Source: Litorimonas sp964610115
GTDB lineage: Bacteria > Pseudomonadota > Alphaproteobacteria > Caulobacterales > Maricaulaceae
Length of the DNA: 39,368 nucleotides
Direction of reading: 5' to 3'
Assembly: GCA_964610115.1 (NCBI GenBank)
Contig: CAZSUW010000018.1
Location: forward strand, 1 to 39,368
Of this stretch, positions 31,995-39,368 are shown in pieces. Position 1 is the stretch's first letter; each line of letters opens with the position of its first letter. The position numbers and the translations under genes were made by a program. The notes under the pieces were generated by a model, which had not been told where the DNA came from, did not search any database, and worked only from the letters and a program-made list of their open reading frames with translations.

Positions 31995-34243
31995 CGTCCC
32001 CGCCGTCTCGCATGCTTCTTCCCGCGTGACCCTTTCGCGCCACTACGGGGGCCACCGCGTCCGCGTCCTGATCCACCCTTTGGCGGTTTACCTGGCTCGC
32101 CTTTGCTCATCATATCGAAGATCAGTCCGCCCGTGACAGGTGTGGCTTCGCGGAGTTTGACTTGGACTTCGCGGCCAAAGCGGAAGGTGCGACCGCTTTC
32201 AACCCCGATCAGGCTTTTGGTTTTTTCGTCCAACGCATAATATTCTCGCCCTAATTCTGAAACGGGGACGAGTCCATCTGCGCCTGTTTCCGTCAATGTC
32301 ACGAAAAGCCCGAACTTCGTCACACCCGTAATGCGCGCGGTGAAGGTCGCGCCGATCCGGTCTTTCAGGAAGCTCGCCACATAACGGTCGACCGCGTCGC
32401 GCTCGGCGACCATGGCCCGACGTTCTGTGGCACTAATATGCTCTGCCGTTTCCTTGAGGCGGACTTCTTCCTCTTTCGTCGTACCGCCCGCGCCGAGCTT
32501 AAAGGCTTTGATCAAAGCGCGGTGAACGACGAGGTCGGCATAGCGCCGGATCGGGCTGGTGAAGTGCGCATAGTGGGTGAGGTTCAGGCCAAAGTGTCCC
32601 ATATTCTCGGCACTATAGAAGGCTTGGCTTTGCGTGCGCAGGACCGCCATGCTGATCGTATCCGTCAGGTCTTTTTTGGCCGCCTGTTCCAGCAGCGTGT
32701 TGAAACGCCCGGGTGTAACGCGCTGGCCGGGGCTGAATTTCAGGTTCATAGCGGGGAGGTATTCGGACAGGTCGGTAACCCGCTGCCGATCCGGTTCATC
32801 GTGGAACCGCATCAGGCTTGGCACGCCCTTTTGAGACAGGCTTTCCGCCGCGCAGACATTGGCTTGAACCATAAATTCTTCGACGAGTTTGTGGGCATCA
32901 AAGCGCTCGCGCAGCGTGATGCTCTCTATCTCGCCGTCCTCGCCGATTTTCACGCGGCGTTCGGGCAGCTCAATCTCCAACGGCTCGCGTGCGGCACGGG
33001 CCTTACGCAAGGCTTTGTAAGCGGAATAGAGGCTGGAAAGTTCGGACAGTACGTTTTGGCTTTCCGGCCCGTTTTGACCTTCAAACGCATCTTGCGCTTG
33101 GCGATATGTCAGGCGTGCGCGAGAGCGAATAATCCCGCGACGGAATTTGTGGCGGAGCTTTTTCCCATCCTTATCAAAGACCATGCGCACACACATGGCG
33201 GCGCGTTCTTCATCAGGGCGCAGGCTGCACAGATCGGATGACAATTCATGTGGCAACATCGGCTCCACACGGTCGGGCAGATAAACTGAATTGCCCTTTT
33301 CCCACGCCGCTTTGTCGAGCGGACTGCCGGGTGTGACGAAAGCCGAAACATCTGCAATGGCCACCCAGATAATCCAACCACCGGGATTGTTCTCGGCTTC
33401 ATCGGGAATTGCGAGTATTGCATCGTCGAAATCCTTCGCATCGACGGGATCAATCGTCACCAGCGCCAAGTCGCGCAAATCGTCATGCCCCATCTCGCCA
33501 AGCTTTGGCATGGTCGCGTCTTTGGCTTGCTGCACCGCCGCGTCAGGAAAGCCGAGCGGAATGTCGTTTTCATGCAAGCTGATAAGCGAGGCCGCATTGC
33601 CGTCATGGATATTGCCGATGGTCTCGCGGATTTCGGCGAGGCGTAACTGACCCTTATTGCGCCGGGTCGAGCGGAACATGACCAGATCACCGTCGCGCAG
33701 ATCGTCATGGGATCGTCGCGGATCGCGGTCGAGGCCGTAATCATGCCGCGCTTTTTTCGATACGGGTTGAATGCGCCAGCCTTTCTCGGTATCTTGTAAC
33801 ACGCCTAGAAAACTCTGTGCGCCTTTGCCGAGACGTTTCATCACCGTCCCGATCAGCGTGCCATCATCGGCTTCTTTCAAACGGACCAGCGCTCGGTGAC
33901 CGACGCTCAATGCGCCGCCATCATCGCGTTTTCGTGACGTATCGCACAGCAGGATAGACCGCGTCACGCCGTCTTGGCGGCGTTCTGGCTCGCCCCACAT
34001 ATCGCCATCACTGTCGACCTCTTTGACACTCACGACGACCACACCGGGCAGGGCGTTGGCCAGGCGGTAAGTCTTTTCCGGTGTATAGACCAGCGCCCCA
34101 TCATCAACGAGCGCGCGCAGCATTTGGCGAAGATTGCGTCTCGCATCACCTTTTAGGCCGAGGTGGCGGGCGAGGCGTTTACGATCATAGTGATCAGGCC
34201 GCGCGCGGACGGCGCTGATAATATCGGTGCGGGTTAAGGGCAT
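31991..34243 (-). CDS. rnr: Ribonuclease R
   Basis: A 750-aa 3'-to-5' exoribonuclease that degrades structured RNA. The order is an N-terminal helix-turn-helix domain (about 1-60), cold-shock domains, RNB catalytic domain with IDPVDAKDFDDAI (Asp265, 271, 273, 274 correspond to E. coli Asp272, 278, 280, 281), an S1 domain (about 640-720), and a highly basic Gly/Arg/Lys tail that would aid RNA binding. The ATG at 34243 is used because it has AGGC upstream; the upstream ATG at 34261 adds six residues. It lies 52 bp downstream of nadB on the same strand. Confidence 0.96.
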   Translation of the reverse strand: MPLTRTDIISAVRARPDHYDRKRLARHLGLKGDARRNLRQMLRALVDDGALVYTPEKTYRLANALPGVVVVSVKEVDSDGDMWGEPERRQDGVTRSILLCDTSRKRDDGGALSVGHRALVRLKEADDGTLIGTVMKRLGKGAQSFLGVLQDTEKGWRIQPVSKKARHDYGLDRDPRRSHDDLRDGDLVMFRSTRRNKGQLRLAEIRETIGNIHDGNAASLISLHENDIPLGFPDAAVQQAKDATMPKLGEMGHDDLRDLALVTIDPVDAKDFDDAILAIPDEAENNPGGWIIWVAIADVSAFVTPGSPLDKAAWEKGNSVYLPDRVEPMLPHELSSDLCSLRPDEERAAMCVRMVFDKDGKKLRHKFRRGIIRSRARLTYRQAQDAFEGQNGPESQNVLSELSSLYSAYKALRKARAAREPLEIELPERRVKIGEDGEIESITLRERFDAHKLVEEFMVQANVCAAESLSQKGVPSLMRFHDEPDRQRVTDLSEYLPAMNLKFSPGQRVTPGRFNTLLEQAAKKDLTDTISMAVLRTQSQAFYSAENMGHFGLNLTHYAHFTSPIRRYADLVVHRALIKAFKLGAGGTTKEEEVRLKETAEHISATERRAMVAERDAVDRYVASFLKDRIGATFTARITGVTKFGLFVTLTETGADGLVPVSELGREYYALDEKTKSLIGVESGRTFRFGREVQVKLREATPVTGGLIFDMMSKGEPGKPPKGGSGRGRGGPRSGAKGSRGKKHARRRGR

Positions 34244-34295
34244 GGCGTGCCTATACGTCAAAGCGTGTGAAACGCAGCATGCCTATCTCAGTCAG

Positions 34296-35828
34296 CTATT
34301 CAAGTCTGTCATAGGTCAGGCGGCTTGAGACCGAGCGCGCATCCTCATACGGAAAATCTTCGCGGTAATGCCCGCCGCGGCTTTCTTCGCGCGCCAAGGC
34401 GCTGGCGGCAATCATATGGCTTGCGATCAGCGGATTGGCGCGTCCGACTTTGTCGATCAAACGATCAATACGGTCGAGAAGTTGGTTGAGGCCCGCGGCG
34501 CTGCGACGCACACCACAGAGTTCTGTCATGCTGTTGCGCAAAGACTGGCTGACACCCGGGCCCATGGATAGCCAAGGCTGCACGCGAACGCCTTGGGCTT
34601 TGCGTTCTGGAATGTCGCTTCCGTTAATATGTGCGGCGGCGCGTCCGCCAAAGACGACGGCTTCCAGCAGGCTGTTCGAGGCGAGGCGGTTCGCGCCGTG
34701 CAAACCTGTCGCCGCGCACTCTCCGACCGCGTACAGACCGGGCAAGCTGGACTGACCATAACTGTCTGTCGCCACGCCGCCCATATGGTAGTGAACAGCG
34801 GGGGCGACAGGAATTGGCTTTACACGCGGGTCGATCCCAGCGCTCATGCAGCTTTCAAAGACGGTCGGAAACTCGTCCGGGAAATGCGACCCAACGCTTT
34901 CGCGGCAATCCAGCAGCGGGCGGCGCCCGGCTTGAATTTCCACGAAGATCGCACGGGCCACATCATCACGCGGGGCGAGTTCACCTTGTTCGTGATAGTC
35001 CGGCATAAAGCGCGTGCCGTCAGGCCGGATCAGGACCGCGCCTTCCCCGCGCAAAGCTTCTGTGGCGAGGGGGGCAGGGTCACGCCCAATGTCGATAGCG
35101 GTTGGGTGGAATTGGACGAACTCCATATCGCGCAAGGTGGCGCCGACGACGGCTGCCATACCCAAGCTATCGCCGCGTGCCGTGCGGGGATTGGTTGTGA
35201 CGGCAAATAATCCCCCGACACCGCCGGTCGCCAGCACAGTAATATCGGCTTCGACGGCCAATAAAGCCCCGTCATCACGGCGGGCCAGCGCGCCGGCAAT
35301 GCCACCGTTCCCGTCTATCAACAGGCTTTCCGCGCGCCAGCCGATTAGGCCTTCAATGTGATCAGCGGCTTGCGCGCGTTTGACCATGACGTTGATGATT
35401 TCACGGCCCGCTGTATCGCCTTTGACGCGGGCCACACGCGGCATGGAATGAGCCGCTTCTAGCGACAGATAAAGCTCGCCATTTTCATTACGATCAAAGG
35501 GGACACCCAGCGAGGCCAGATCATTGACCCGGTCCGCGCCAGCCTCGGTGACGATGCGTGCAATCTCCGGATCGACGAGCCCGTCGCCTGCGGCGATTGT
35601 GTCGCGTGCATGGCTCTCTGCGCTATCGTCAGAGGCTAGGGCTGCGGCGATACCGCCCTGCGCCCACGCACTTGCCGAACCGGCAGAGGAGCGGCGAGAC
35701 GTTAATACATAAGCCTGTCTCGGGGCGAGCTTCAGCGCCAGATAAAGTCCGGCTAGGCCAGCCCCCACGACGAGGACCGATCCGGAGGGCAGGCGGTGTC
35801 GTTCAAGCTGTCCAATAGCTGTGGTCAA
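34296..35828 (-). CDS. nadB: L-aspartate oxidase
   Basis: A 510-aa FAD-dependent enzyme that oxidises aspartate to iminoaspartate, the first step of NAD synthesis. The FAD dinucleotide motif is VVGAGLAGLYLAL (about 20-32), SAWAQGGIAAAL follows, and the substrate region contains FVQFHPTA, HYHMGGV and GANRLASNSLLE (the flavin-binding C-terminal block). It starts with TTG at 35828, supported by AAGGA about 8 bases upstream. The parS pair lies only 25 bases upstream. No nadA or nadC is in the window. Confidence 0.95.
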   Translation of the reverse strand: MTTAIGQLERHRLPSGSVLVVGAGLAGLYLALKLAPRQAYVLTSRRSSAGSASAWAQGGIAAALASDDSAESHARDTIAAGDGLVDPEIARIVTEAGADRVNDLASLGVPFDRNENGELYLSLEAAHSMPRVARVKGDTAGREIINVMVKRAQAADHIEGLIGWRAESLLIDGNGGIAGALARRDDGALLAVEADITVLATGGVGGLFAVTTNPRTARGDSLGMAAVVGATLRDMEFVQFHPTAIDIGRDPAPLATEALRGEGAVLIRPDGTRFMPDYHEQGELAPRDDVARAIFVEIQAGRRPLLDCRESVGSHFPDEFPTVFESCMSAGIDPRVKPIPVAPAVHYHMGGVATDSYGQSSLPGLYAVGECAATGLHGANRLASNSLLEAVVFGGRAAAHINGSDIPERKAQGVRVQPWLSMGPGVSQSLRNSMTELCGVRRSAAGLNQLLDRIDRLIDKVGRANPLIASHMIAASALAREESRGGHYREDFPYEDARSVSSRLTYDRLE

Positions 35829-35852
35829 GAATGATCCTTTTTGTGTTTAATA

Positions 35853-35868
35853 TGTTTCACGTGAAACA
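35853..35868. promoter_or_regulatory. parS site 1 (ParB-binding palindrome)
   Basis: TGTTTCACGTGAAACA is a perfect 16-bp palindrome, identical to the widely conserved chromosomal parS consensus bound by ParB. It lies 25 bases upstream of the nadB start. A second copy follows at a centre-to-centre distance of 27 bp. Confidence 0.95.
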
Positions 35869-35879
35869 ATCCGGTAAAG

Positions 35880-35895
35880 TGTTTCACGTGAAACA
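35880..35895. promoter_or_regulatory. parS site 2 (ParB-binding palindrome)
   Basis: The same perfect 16-bp palindrome TGTTTCACGTGAAACA, 11 bp after the first copy. It is 66 bases before the GST start codon. Exact duplication of such a long palindrome within 43 bp is not expected by chance. Confidence 0.95.
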
Positions 35896-35961
35896 CTTGG
35901 GAATGACCCATCTAGCGGATGGCCCGTTGCAAGGAAAGGGCGCTTAAGGCAGACGACGGTT

Positions 35962-36564
35962 ATGAAGCTGTATGATTATCTGCCTTCTGGAAACAGTTAT
36001 AAGGTGCGCTGGGTGATGGCCCAACTTGGGCTATCCTATACCCATATTGGCGTTGATATTCATAAAGGCGAGACACAGACGGCGGCGTTTAAAGCGCTTA
36101 ATCCGGCGGGGCAAATCCCGCTACTGATCTTGGATGACGGTCGGACACTTGCTGAAAGCAATGCGATTATCCGATACCTCGCTGACGGCTCGTGCTTTGT
36201 ACCAAGCGACCCGTTCGATCATGCCAAGATGTTGCAGTGGCAGTTCTGGGAACAATATCGCCATGAACCCGCCATCGCGGTGGCGCGCTTTATTTGTAAT
36301 TATGTGCCGGAAGAACGCGGGGGTGAATTACCGGGATTACGCGCGAAAGGTCGCGATGCGCTGGCGGTTATGGAGGCCCATTTGGTGGATCGAAACTGGT
36401 TTGTCGGAAACGCCTGTTCGCTGGCCGATGTTTCGCTTTATGCCTATACCCATGTGGCAGAAGAGGGTGGGTTCACCCTGTCGGATTATCCCAATGTGCA
36501 GGCGTGGTTGGACAGGTTTGCAAATCAAGCGGGCCACATATCGATCGATCACGCGCCAGAATAA
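35962..36564 (+). CDS. Glutathione S-transferase family protein
   Basis: A 200-aa cytosolic GST. The thioredoxin-like N-terminal domain carries SGNSYKVRW (a Ser-type active site, about 9-17), the cis-proline block NPAGQIPLL and the GSH gamma-glutamyl site ESNAIIRYL. The C-terminal helical domain has SLADVSLYAYTH (about 152-163), the conserved N-capping/hydrophobic-staple region. It conjugates or reduces with glutathione; the substrate is unknown. It starts with a plain ATG and weak ribosome site and is followed by a lipoprotein esterase gene 53 bp later on the same strand. Confidence 0.92.
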   Translation: MKLYDYLPSGNSYKVRWVMAQLGLSYTHIGVDIHKGETQTAAFKALNPAGQIPLLILDDGRTLAESNAIIRYLADGSCFVPSDPFDHAKMLQWQFWEQYRHEPAIAVARFICNYVPEERGGELPGLRAKGRDALAVMEAHLVDRNWFVGNACSLADVSLYAYTHVAEEGGFTLSDYPNVQAWLDRFANQAGHISIDHAPE

Positions 36565-36617
36565 ACGCTCACAACTTTGTTTATAACCATTTGCCCGCTT
36601 CGCCCGTAAGAGGGAGT

Positions 36618-37484
36618 ATGATCCGTATAAAATCAGCTTTGGTCTTTTTGGCTTTACCAGTGTTGGCCGGGTGTTCCGCCGTCAGCGTACTAAACGGCAT
36701 CACGCCGTCCTCTAGCTTTGAGCGCACCCACTCTGTTGCCTATGGTGAGGGCGATCGGGCCGTGATGGATATTTACCGCACCACAACTCCCAAAGAAGCT
36801 GCCCCGACGCTGGTCTTCGTGCATGGCGGCTCTTGGTCGGAAGGCAGTAAGGACATTTATAAATTCCTGGCCGAAGGGTTTACGAAAGACGGCTATAATG
36901 TCGTCGTTCCGAATTACCGACTTTTTCCAGAGGCGCGCTATCCTGACATGATTGCCGATACGGGCGCATCTATACGCGCTGCTCGCGAGATGTTTCCGAA
37001 CCGGCCTGTTGTTCTGATCGGTCATAGTGCGGGGGGCTACAATGCCCTCATGGCCGTCATGGCTCCTGAACTGTCAGGGTTGGACGTTTGCGCGTCGATT
37101 GCGGGTGTGGTCAGCCTGGCGGCACCAACGGGCGCCTACCCCCTTAAAGAAGAGCCGTTTATCACAATTTTCCCGGACCGCTTTACCGGCCAAGATGCGC
37201 CTATGGGTCGGGTCGATAGTGTTTCAGGTTTGCCGCCATTCCTTTTAATCAATGGCTTAGATGATACAACCGTTGGGCCAAAAAATGCCGAGGACCTCGC
37301 GGTAGCGCTTCAGGCAAGAGGGTTTGAAGCCAAGACTGGCCTTTATGACGGGATGGATCACACGGATGTTGTGAGGCTCTTATCGCGCCATTTCGACGGG
37401 GATAGTTCGCTAAAAGACGATATCCTTGGGTTTATCGATCCGCTCTCAAAAAAAAGCGGCTCCTATTGCAGTCGAGCGGACTAA
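36618..37484 (+). CDS. Lipoprotein alpha/beta hydrolase (esterase-like)
   Basis: A 288-aa hydrolase. The signal peptide ends in lipobox LAGC with Cys19, so it should be lipidated and face the periplasm. The oxyanion motif FVHGGSW (about 67-73), nucleophile elbow GHSAGG with Ser137, acid Asp215/216 in NGLDDTTV and His248 in MDHTD complete the triad. It resembles carboxylesterase/BD-FAE-type enzymes. I choose the ATG at 36618 because AGGGAG sits 4 bases upstream and a perfect lipoprotein signal follows; the open frame upstream overlaps the GST gene. It overlaps the BLUF gene end by 4 bp. Confidence 0.9.
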   Translation: MIRIKSALVFLALPVLAGCSAVSVLNGITPSSSFERTHSVAYGEGDRAVMDIYRTTTPKEAAPTLVFVHGGSWSEGSKDIYKFLAEGFTKDGYNVVVPNYRLFPEARYPDMIADTGASIRAAREMFPNRPVVLIGHSAGGYNALMAVMAPELSGLDVCASIAGVVSLAAPTGAYPLKEEPFITIFPDRFTGQDAPMGRVDSVSGLPPFLLINGLDDTTVGPKNAEDLAVALQARGFEAKTGLYDGMDHTDVVRLLSRHFDGDSSLKDDILGFIDPLSKKSGSYCSRAD

Positions 37485-37861
37485 GCGCTGCGGCGAATTT
37501 CGTTATCTCTTTGCCGTCTCCGGGCTTTGATCGAAGAAACGGCAAGGCGGAAAAGATCCGCATCGTCCGGATCAACTTCGCAGAGACCCATATGCCAGTC
37601 TTCAAACGCCCGCTCTGAACAATGGCGCGTCAATAAGACTTCGCATCCGCCATGGCGTGCATCTTTCGAGATGGAATCATAAAGGGCTAAGACAACGTCT
37701 TCTTCGCCTTCCAGGACCTGCACAACGTTACGGCCCTGCACGAGCATGATACCCGTGATCCCGCGCTCGCGGTTGCGTTTGGACGACTCACGCGCAATTT
37801 CGCGCAACACATTAAGTGTGAGTCCTGTCCGGCACACTGATTGATAAATCAGCTGGTACAC
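37481..37861 (-). CDS. BLUF-domain blue-light photoreceptor
   Basis: A 126-aa protein that is almost entirely one BLUF domain (FAD-binding blue-light sensor). Residues of the photocycle are present: Tyr6 in LIYQS, Asn30 in SKRNRERGITG, Gln48 in VVQVLEG, Trp89 and Met91 in DWHMG. DARHGGCEVLL and the short basic tail (KARRRQRDNEIRR) follow. It has no attached effector domain, so it must signal through a partner protein. It starts with GTG, supported by AGGGG about 6 bases upstream. It is convergent with the esterase gene with a 4-bp overlap (CTAA). Confidence 0.93.
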   Translation of the reverse strand: MYQLIYQSVCRTGLTLNVLREIARESSKRNRERGITGIMLVQGRNVVQVLEGEEDVVLALYDSISKDARHGGCEVLLTRHCSERAFEDWHMGLCEVDPDDADLFRLAVSSIKARRRQRDNEIRRSA

Positions 37862-37972
37862 TGCGACCCCTTATATTTCCCACATACCGAGAAACATGTC
37901 CCGGTAGTTGCGAATGTAAGCACCGAACCTTCACGGAGTGTGAGTAAACAAGGTAAACGGAAACTTAGCGTA

Positions 37973-37995
37973 TTCTTGCGTGACCCTTTCTTGCG
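37973..37995. repeat. Direct repeat TTCTTGCG x2, 15-bp period
   Basis: The octamer TTCTTGCG occurs at 37973-37980 and 37988-37995 in the spacer between the divergent BLUF and acyltransferase genes. The 37862-38064 spacer otherwise shows no recognisable element; the second copy sits inside a small CCCT...AGGG hairpin. Confidence 0.35.
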
Positions 37996-38064
37996 AGGGT
38001 TTTAGGGCTGGCGAGCGCGCGTTCAGGGCTGGGCAAGCCGCTTTGCTATCGCTATCGCGTTGCT

Positions 38065-39204
38065 ATGGACAGCATAGTTCCCGCGCCTCTATCTCCTCAG
38101 GACGTGTCCAGAAAGTTGGATAGCGTGCAAGCCTTGCGCGGTATGGCAGCGTTATGGGTCGTCATCTATCATGCTGCCGCGATCTGGCGAGAGCATGCGG
38201 GTTTAGGCGCCGACGCTTTTTCAGGCCCGTGGGATCAGGGCTATGCAGGGGTCGACCTGTTCTTCGTTATTAGTGGCTTTATCATGGTTTGGGTGGCGGG
38301 TTATCGCCCCGCTGGCTTGGGAACGATAGCCCGTTTCGCTTTTGAGCGTGTGACTCGAATTTACCCGCTGTGGTGGGTTTTTTGCGCGATCATGGCGGCC
38401 TATTTCTTCGTGACATATGCTCAACCTGCCGCGCCGAATGTGGCGGATAGTGACAGCGCTTGGGGCTATTTCGCCGCGTCTATGGCGCTATGGCCACAAG
38501 CCCAAATGCCGGTCTTGCAAGTCGGCTGGACGCTCGTCTTTGAAATGGCGTTTTACGCGGTTTTTGCTGCGCTCCTCCTCCTACCGGAACGTATCAGGTC
38601 TTTCGTGCTGACAGGGTGGGCTGTCGCTTTGATCGCCCGGTTGATCCTAGGCGATCCCGCGCCCAATATGCCCGGGGCGTGGTGGGGCGTGCTAAGCCAT
38701 CCGCTTGTACTGGAGTTTTTAATGGGGGCCGGGGTGGCCTACGCCATTTTACGTTGGCGGGATGAAGGCTGGGCTAAGTTCTTGGGTCTCGCCGGTGCGC
38801 TGGGCTTGGTCGTCTGGCTCGTGCTTGGCCTGGATGTCAACGACCCGAATTTTCCGGTCGCGCGCGTGCTCGTCTACGGCGTCCCAGCCGCGCTATTACT
38901 GGCGGGTTGGGTCAAGGCGGAAGAGGGGGGACTGTCTGTACCGCGCGGCTTAATCACATTGGGTGACAGCTCTTACGCGCTTTATCTGTCACACTTTATC
39001 ACGCTGCTGATTTTCAAACGTATCCTCGCCGTGCCGGGTTTTTTAGAAGCACCCAATGCGCTCTCAATGGCGTTGTTTGTGCTGTTCGGGACGATTATTA
39101 GCGTCGTCGGCGGGATGATCGCACACCGCCTGCTTGAACGCCCATTGCTGCGTGCCGCACGGGCGATCTGGTCCAAGCCGGAGGTCGCACAGACGCTGCG
39201 TTAA
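38065..39204 (+). CDS. Acyltransferase 3 family membrane protein (OafA/YrhL-like)
   Basis: A 379-aa multi-spanning membrane protein (about 10 helices). The signature is near the N-terminus: LRGMAALWVVIYH with Arg25 and His36, the R-x10-H motif, followed by GVDLFFVISGFIM and a basic FERVTRIYPLWW segment. It should O-acylate a surface polysaccharide or membrane glycan by transferring acyl groups across the cytoplasmic membrane. The exact acceptor is unknown; the GDP-fucose cluster in this window shows that glycan precursors are made. The start is the ATG at 38065. Confidence 0.93.
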   Translation: MDSIVPAPLSPQDVSRKLDSVQALRGMAALWVVIYHAAAIWREHAGLGADAFSGPWDQGYAGVDLFFVISGFIMVWVAGYRPAGLGTIARFAFERVTRIYPLWWVFCAIMAAYFFVTYAQPAAPNVADSDSAWGYFAASMALWPQAQMPVLQVGWTLVFEMAFYAVFAALLLLPERIRSFVLTGWAVALIARLILGDPAPNMPGAWWGVLSHPLVLEFLMGAGVAYAILRWRDEGWAKFLGLAGALGLVVWLVLGLDVNDPNFPVARVLVYGVPAALLLAGWVKAEEGGLSVPRGLITLGDSSYALYLSHFITLLIFKRILAVPGFLEAPNALSMALFVLFGTIISVVGGMIAHRLLERPLLRAARAIWSKPEVAQTLR

Positions 39205-39265
39205 CCACCCTTGCTATTTCCCGCGCCCTGTCGCATCTAGCTCCCACCGAGCGGCACCTGCCTTC

Positions 39266-39368
39266 CTATTTCAAGGGCAGGTTGAGACGAACGCTTTGAA
39301 CTTGAAGCCCGGCAAGGGACGGAAGGACGGTGGACGGGTGATTGACCCAGACCAAAATGAGACAGAAT
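39266..39368 (-). CDS. C-terminal tail of an unidentified gene (5' end outside window)
   Basis: On the minus strand one frame is open from the right edge to a TAG at 39266 and encodes 33 residues ending VQSVRLNLPLK, with LPSLAGL before it. The composition is plausible for a real protein end, and the position (convergent with the acyltransferase gene, 61 bp apart) fits the local layout. Nothing allows a family to be named, and such a short frame could be chance. The spacer 39205-39265 shows no clear terminator. Confidence 0.4.
   Translation of the reverse strand, partial: FCLILVWVNHPSTVLPSLAGLQVQSVRLNLPLK

Noticed and set aside
39286..39297. GAAC-N5-GAAC in the last 100 bases, considered as a second LexA box
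   Set aside because: The spacer is 5, not the required 7, and the site is inside the putative partial gene rather than in a promoter.

Overview
The window looks like a chromosomal segment of an alphaproteobacterium, probably a marine, Maricaulales/Hyphomonadaceae-like lineage. The reasons are a direct-repeat LexA box of the GTTC-N7-GTTC type, a DUF3035/BamF-type lipoprotein after lspA, an iron-sulfur (6-4) photolyase, CtrA-like half-site pairs in two promoters, and moderate GC with few spacers. I see no insertion sequence, prophage, CRISPR array or rRNA. This assignment is an inference from gene content; no 16S gene is present.

Layout. 1-2504: the end of a possibly GrpE-like gene, an Hsp70-fold ATPase with a C-terminal membrane hairpin, and a convergent 93-aa DUF5710 protein under a LexA box. 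2576-7555 (minus): the arginine succinyltransferase catabolic operon astA-astB-M20 hydrolase-astD, all joined by ATGA overlaps. 7629-7711: tRNA-Leu(CAA). 7883-12325: YqaA/DedA-type membrane protein, acyltransferase, TM-helix-repeat (MscS-related) membrane protein, a tiny membrane ORF, zapE and a small basic protein. 12577-18591: a nearly complete GDP-mannose/GDP-L-fucose set (manC, fcl, gmd, an AGE-fold isomerase, manB). 18669-22136: an orphan winged-helix/nucleotidyltransferase protein, an SDR, a 57-aa DUF2256 zinc-finger-like protein and the (6-4) photolyase. 22133-28010: glnE behind a large autotransporter. 28213-30265: lspA, a BamF-like lipoprotein, a terminator and a NUDIX hydrolase. 30408-35828: AMP-binding acyl synthetase, RNase R and nadB. 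35853-35895: two perfect parS palindromes. 35962-39368: GST, lipoprotein esterase, BLUF photoreceptor, acyltransferase 3, and the tail of an unidentified gene.

How the genes work together. The ast operon degrades arginine by the succinyl route; the M20 enzyme may replace AstE as the desuccinylase. The manA-like/manB/manC/gmd/fcl set would turn fructose-6-phosphate into GDP-fucose for a surface glycan, although no glycosyltransferase is present here. LspA and the BamF-like lipoprotein are linked through lipoprotein maturation and outer-membrane assembly. Photolyase, DUF2256 and (elsewhere) BLUF are light-related. The LexA box upstream of a protein ending in a sliding-clamp-like motif suggests a small SOS-induced replication factor. 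The parS pair suggests this segment lies in the ParB-bound, probably origin-proximal, part of the chromosome.

The genome is compact: 7 of 10 convergent gene pairs overlap by exactly 4 bp, sharing a YTAR tetranucleotide in which both stop codons lie. The best leads are the SOS/DUF5710/clamp-motif gene, the tandem parS, the Hsp70-like membrane protein with its upstream partner, and the wHTH-nucleotidyltransferase protein.
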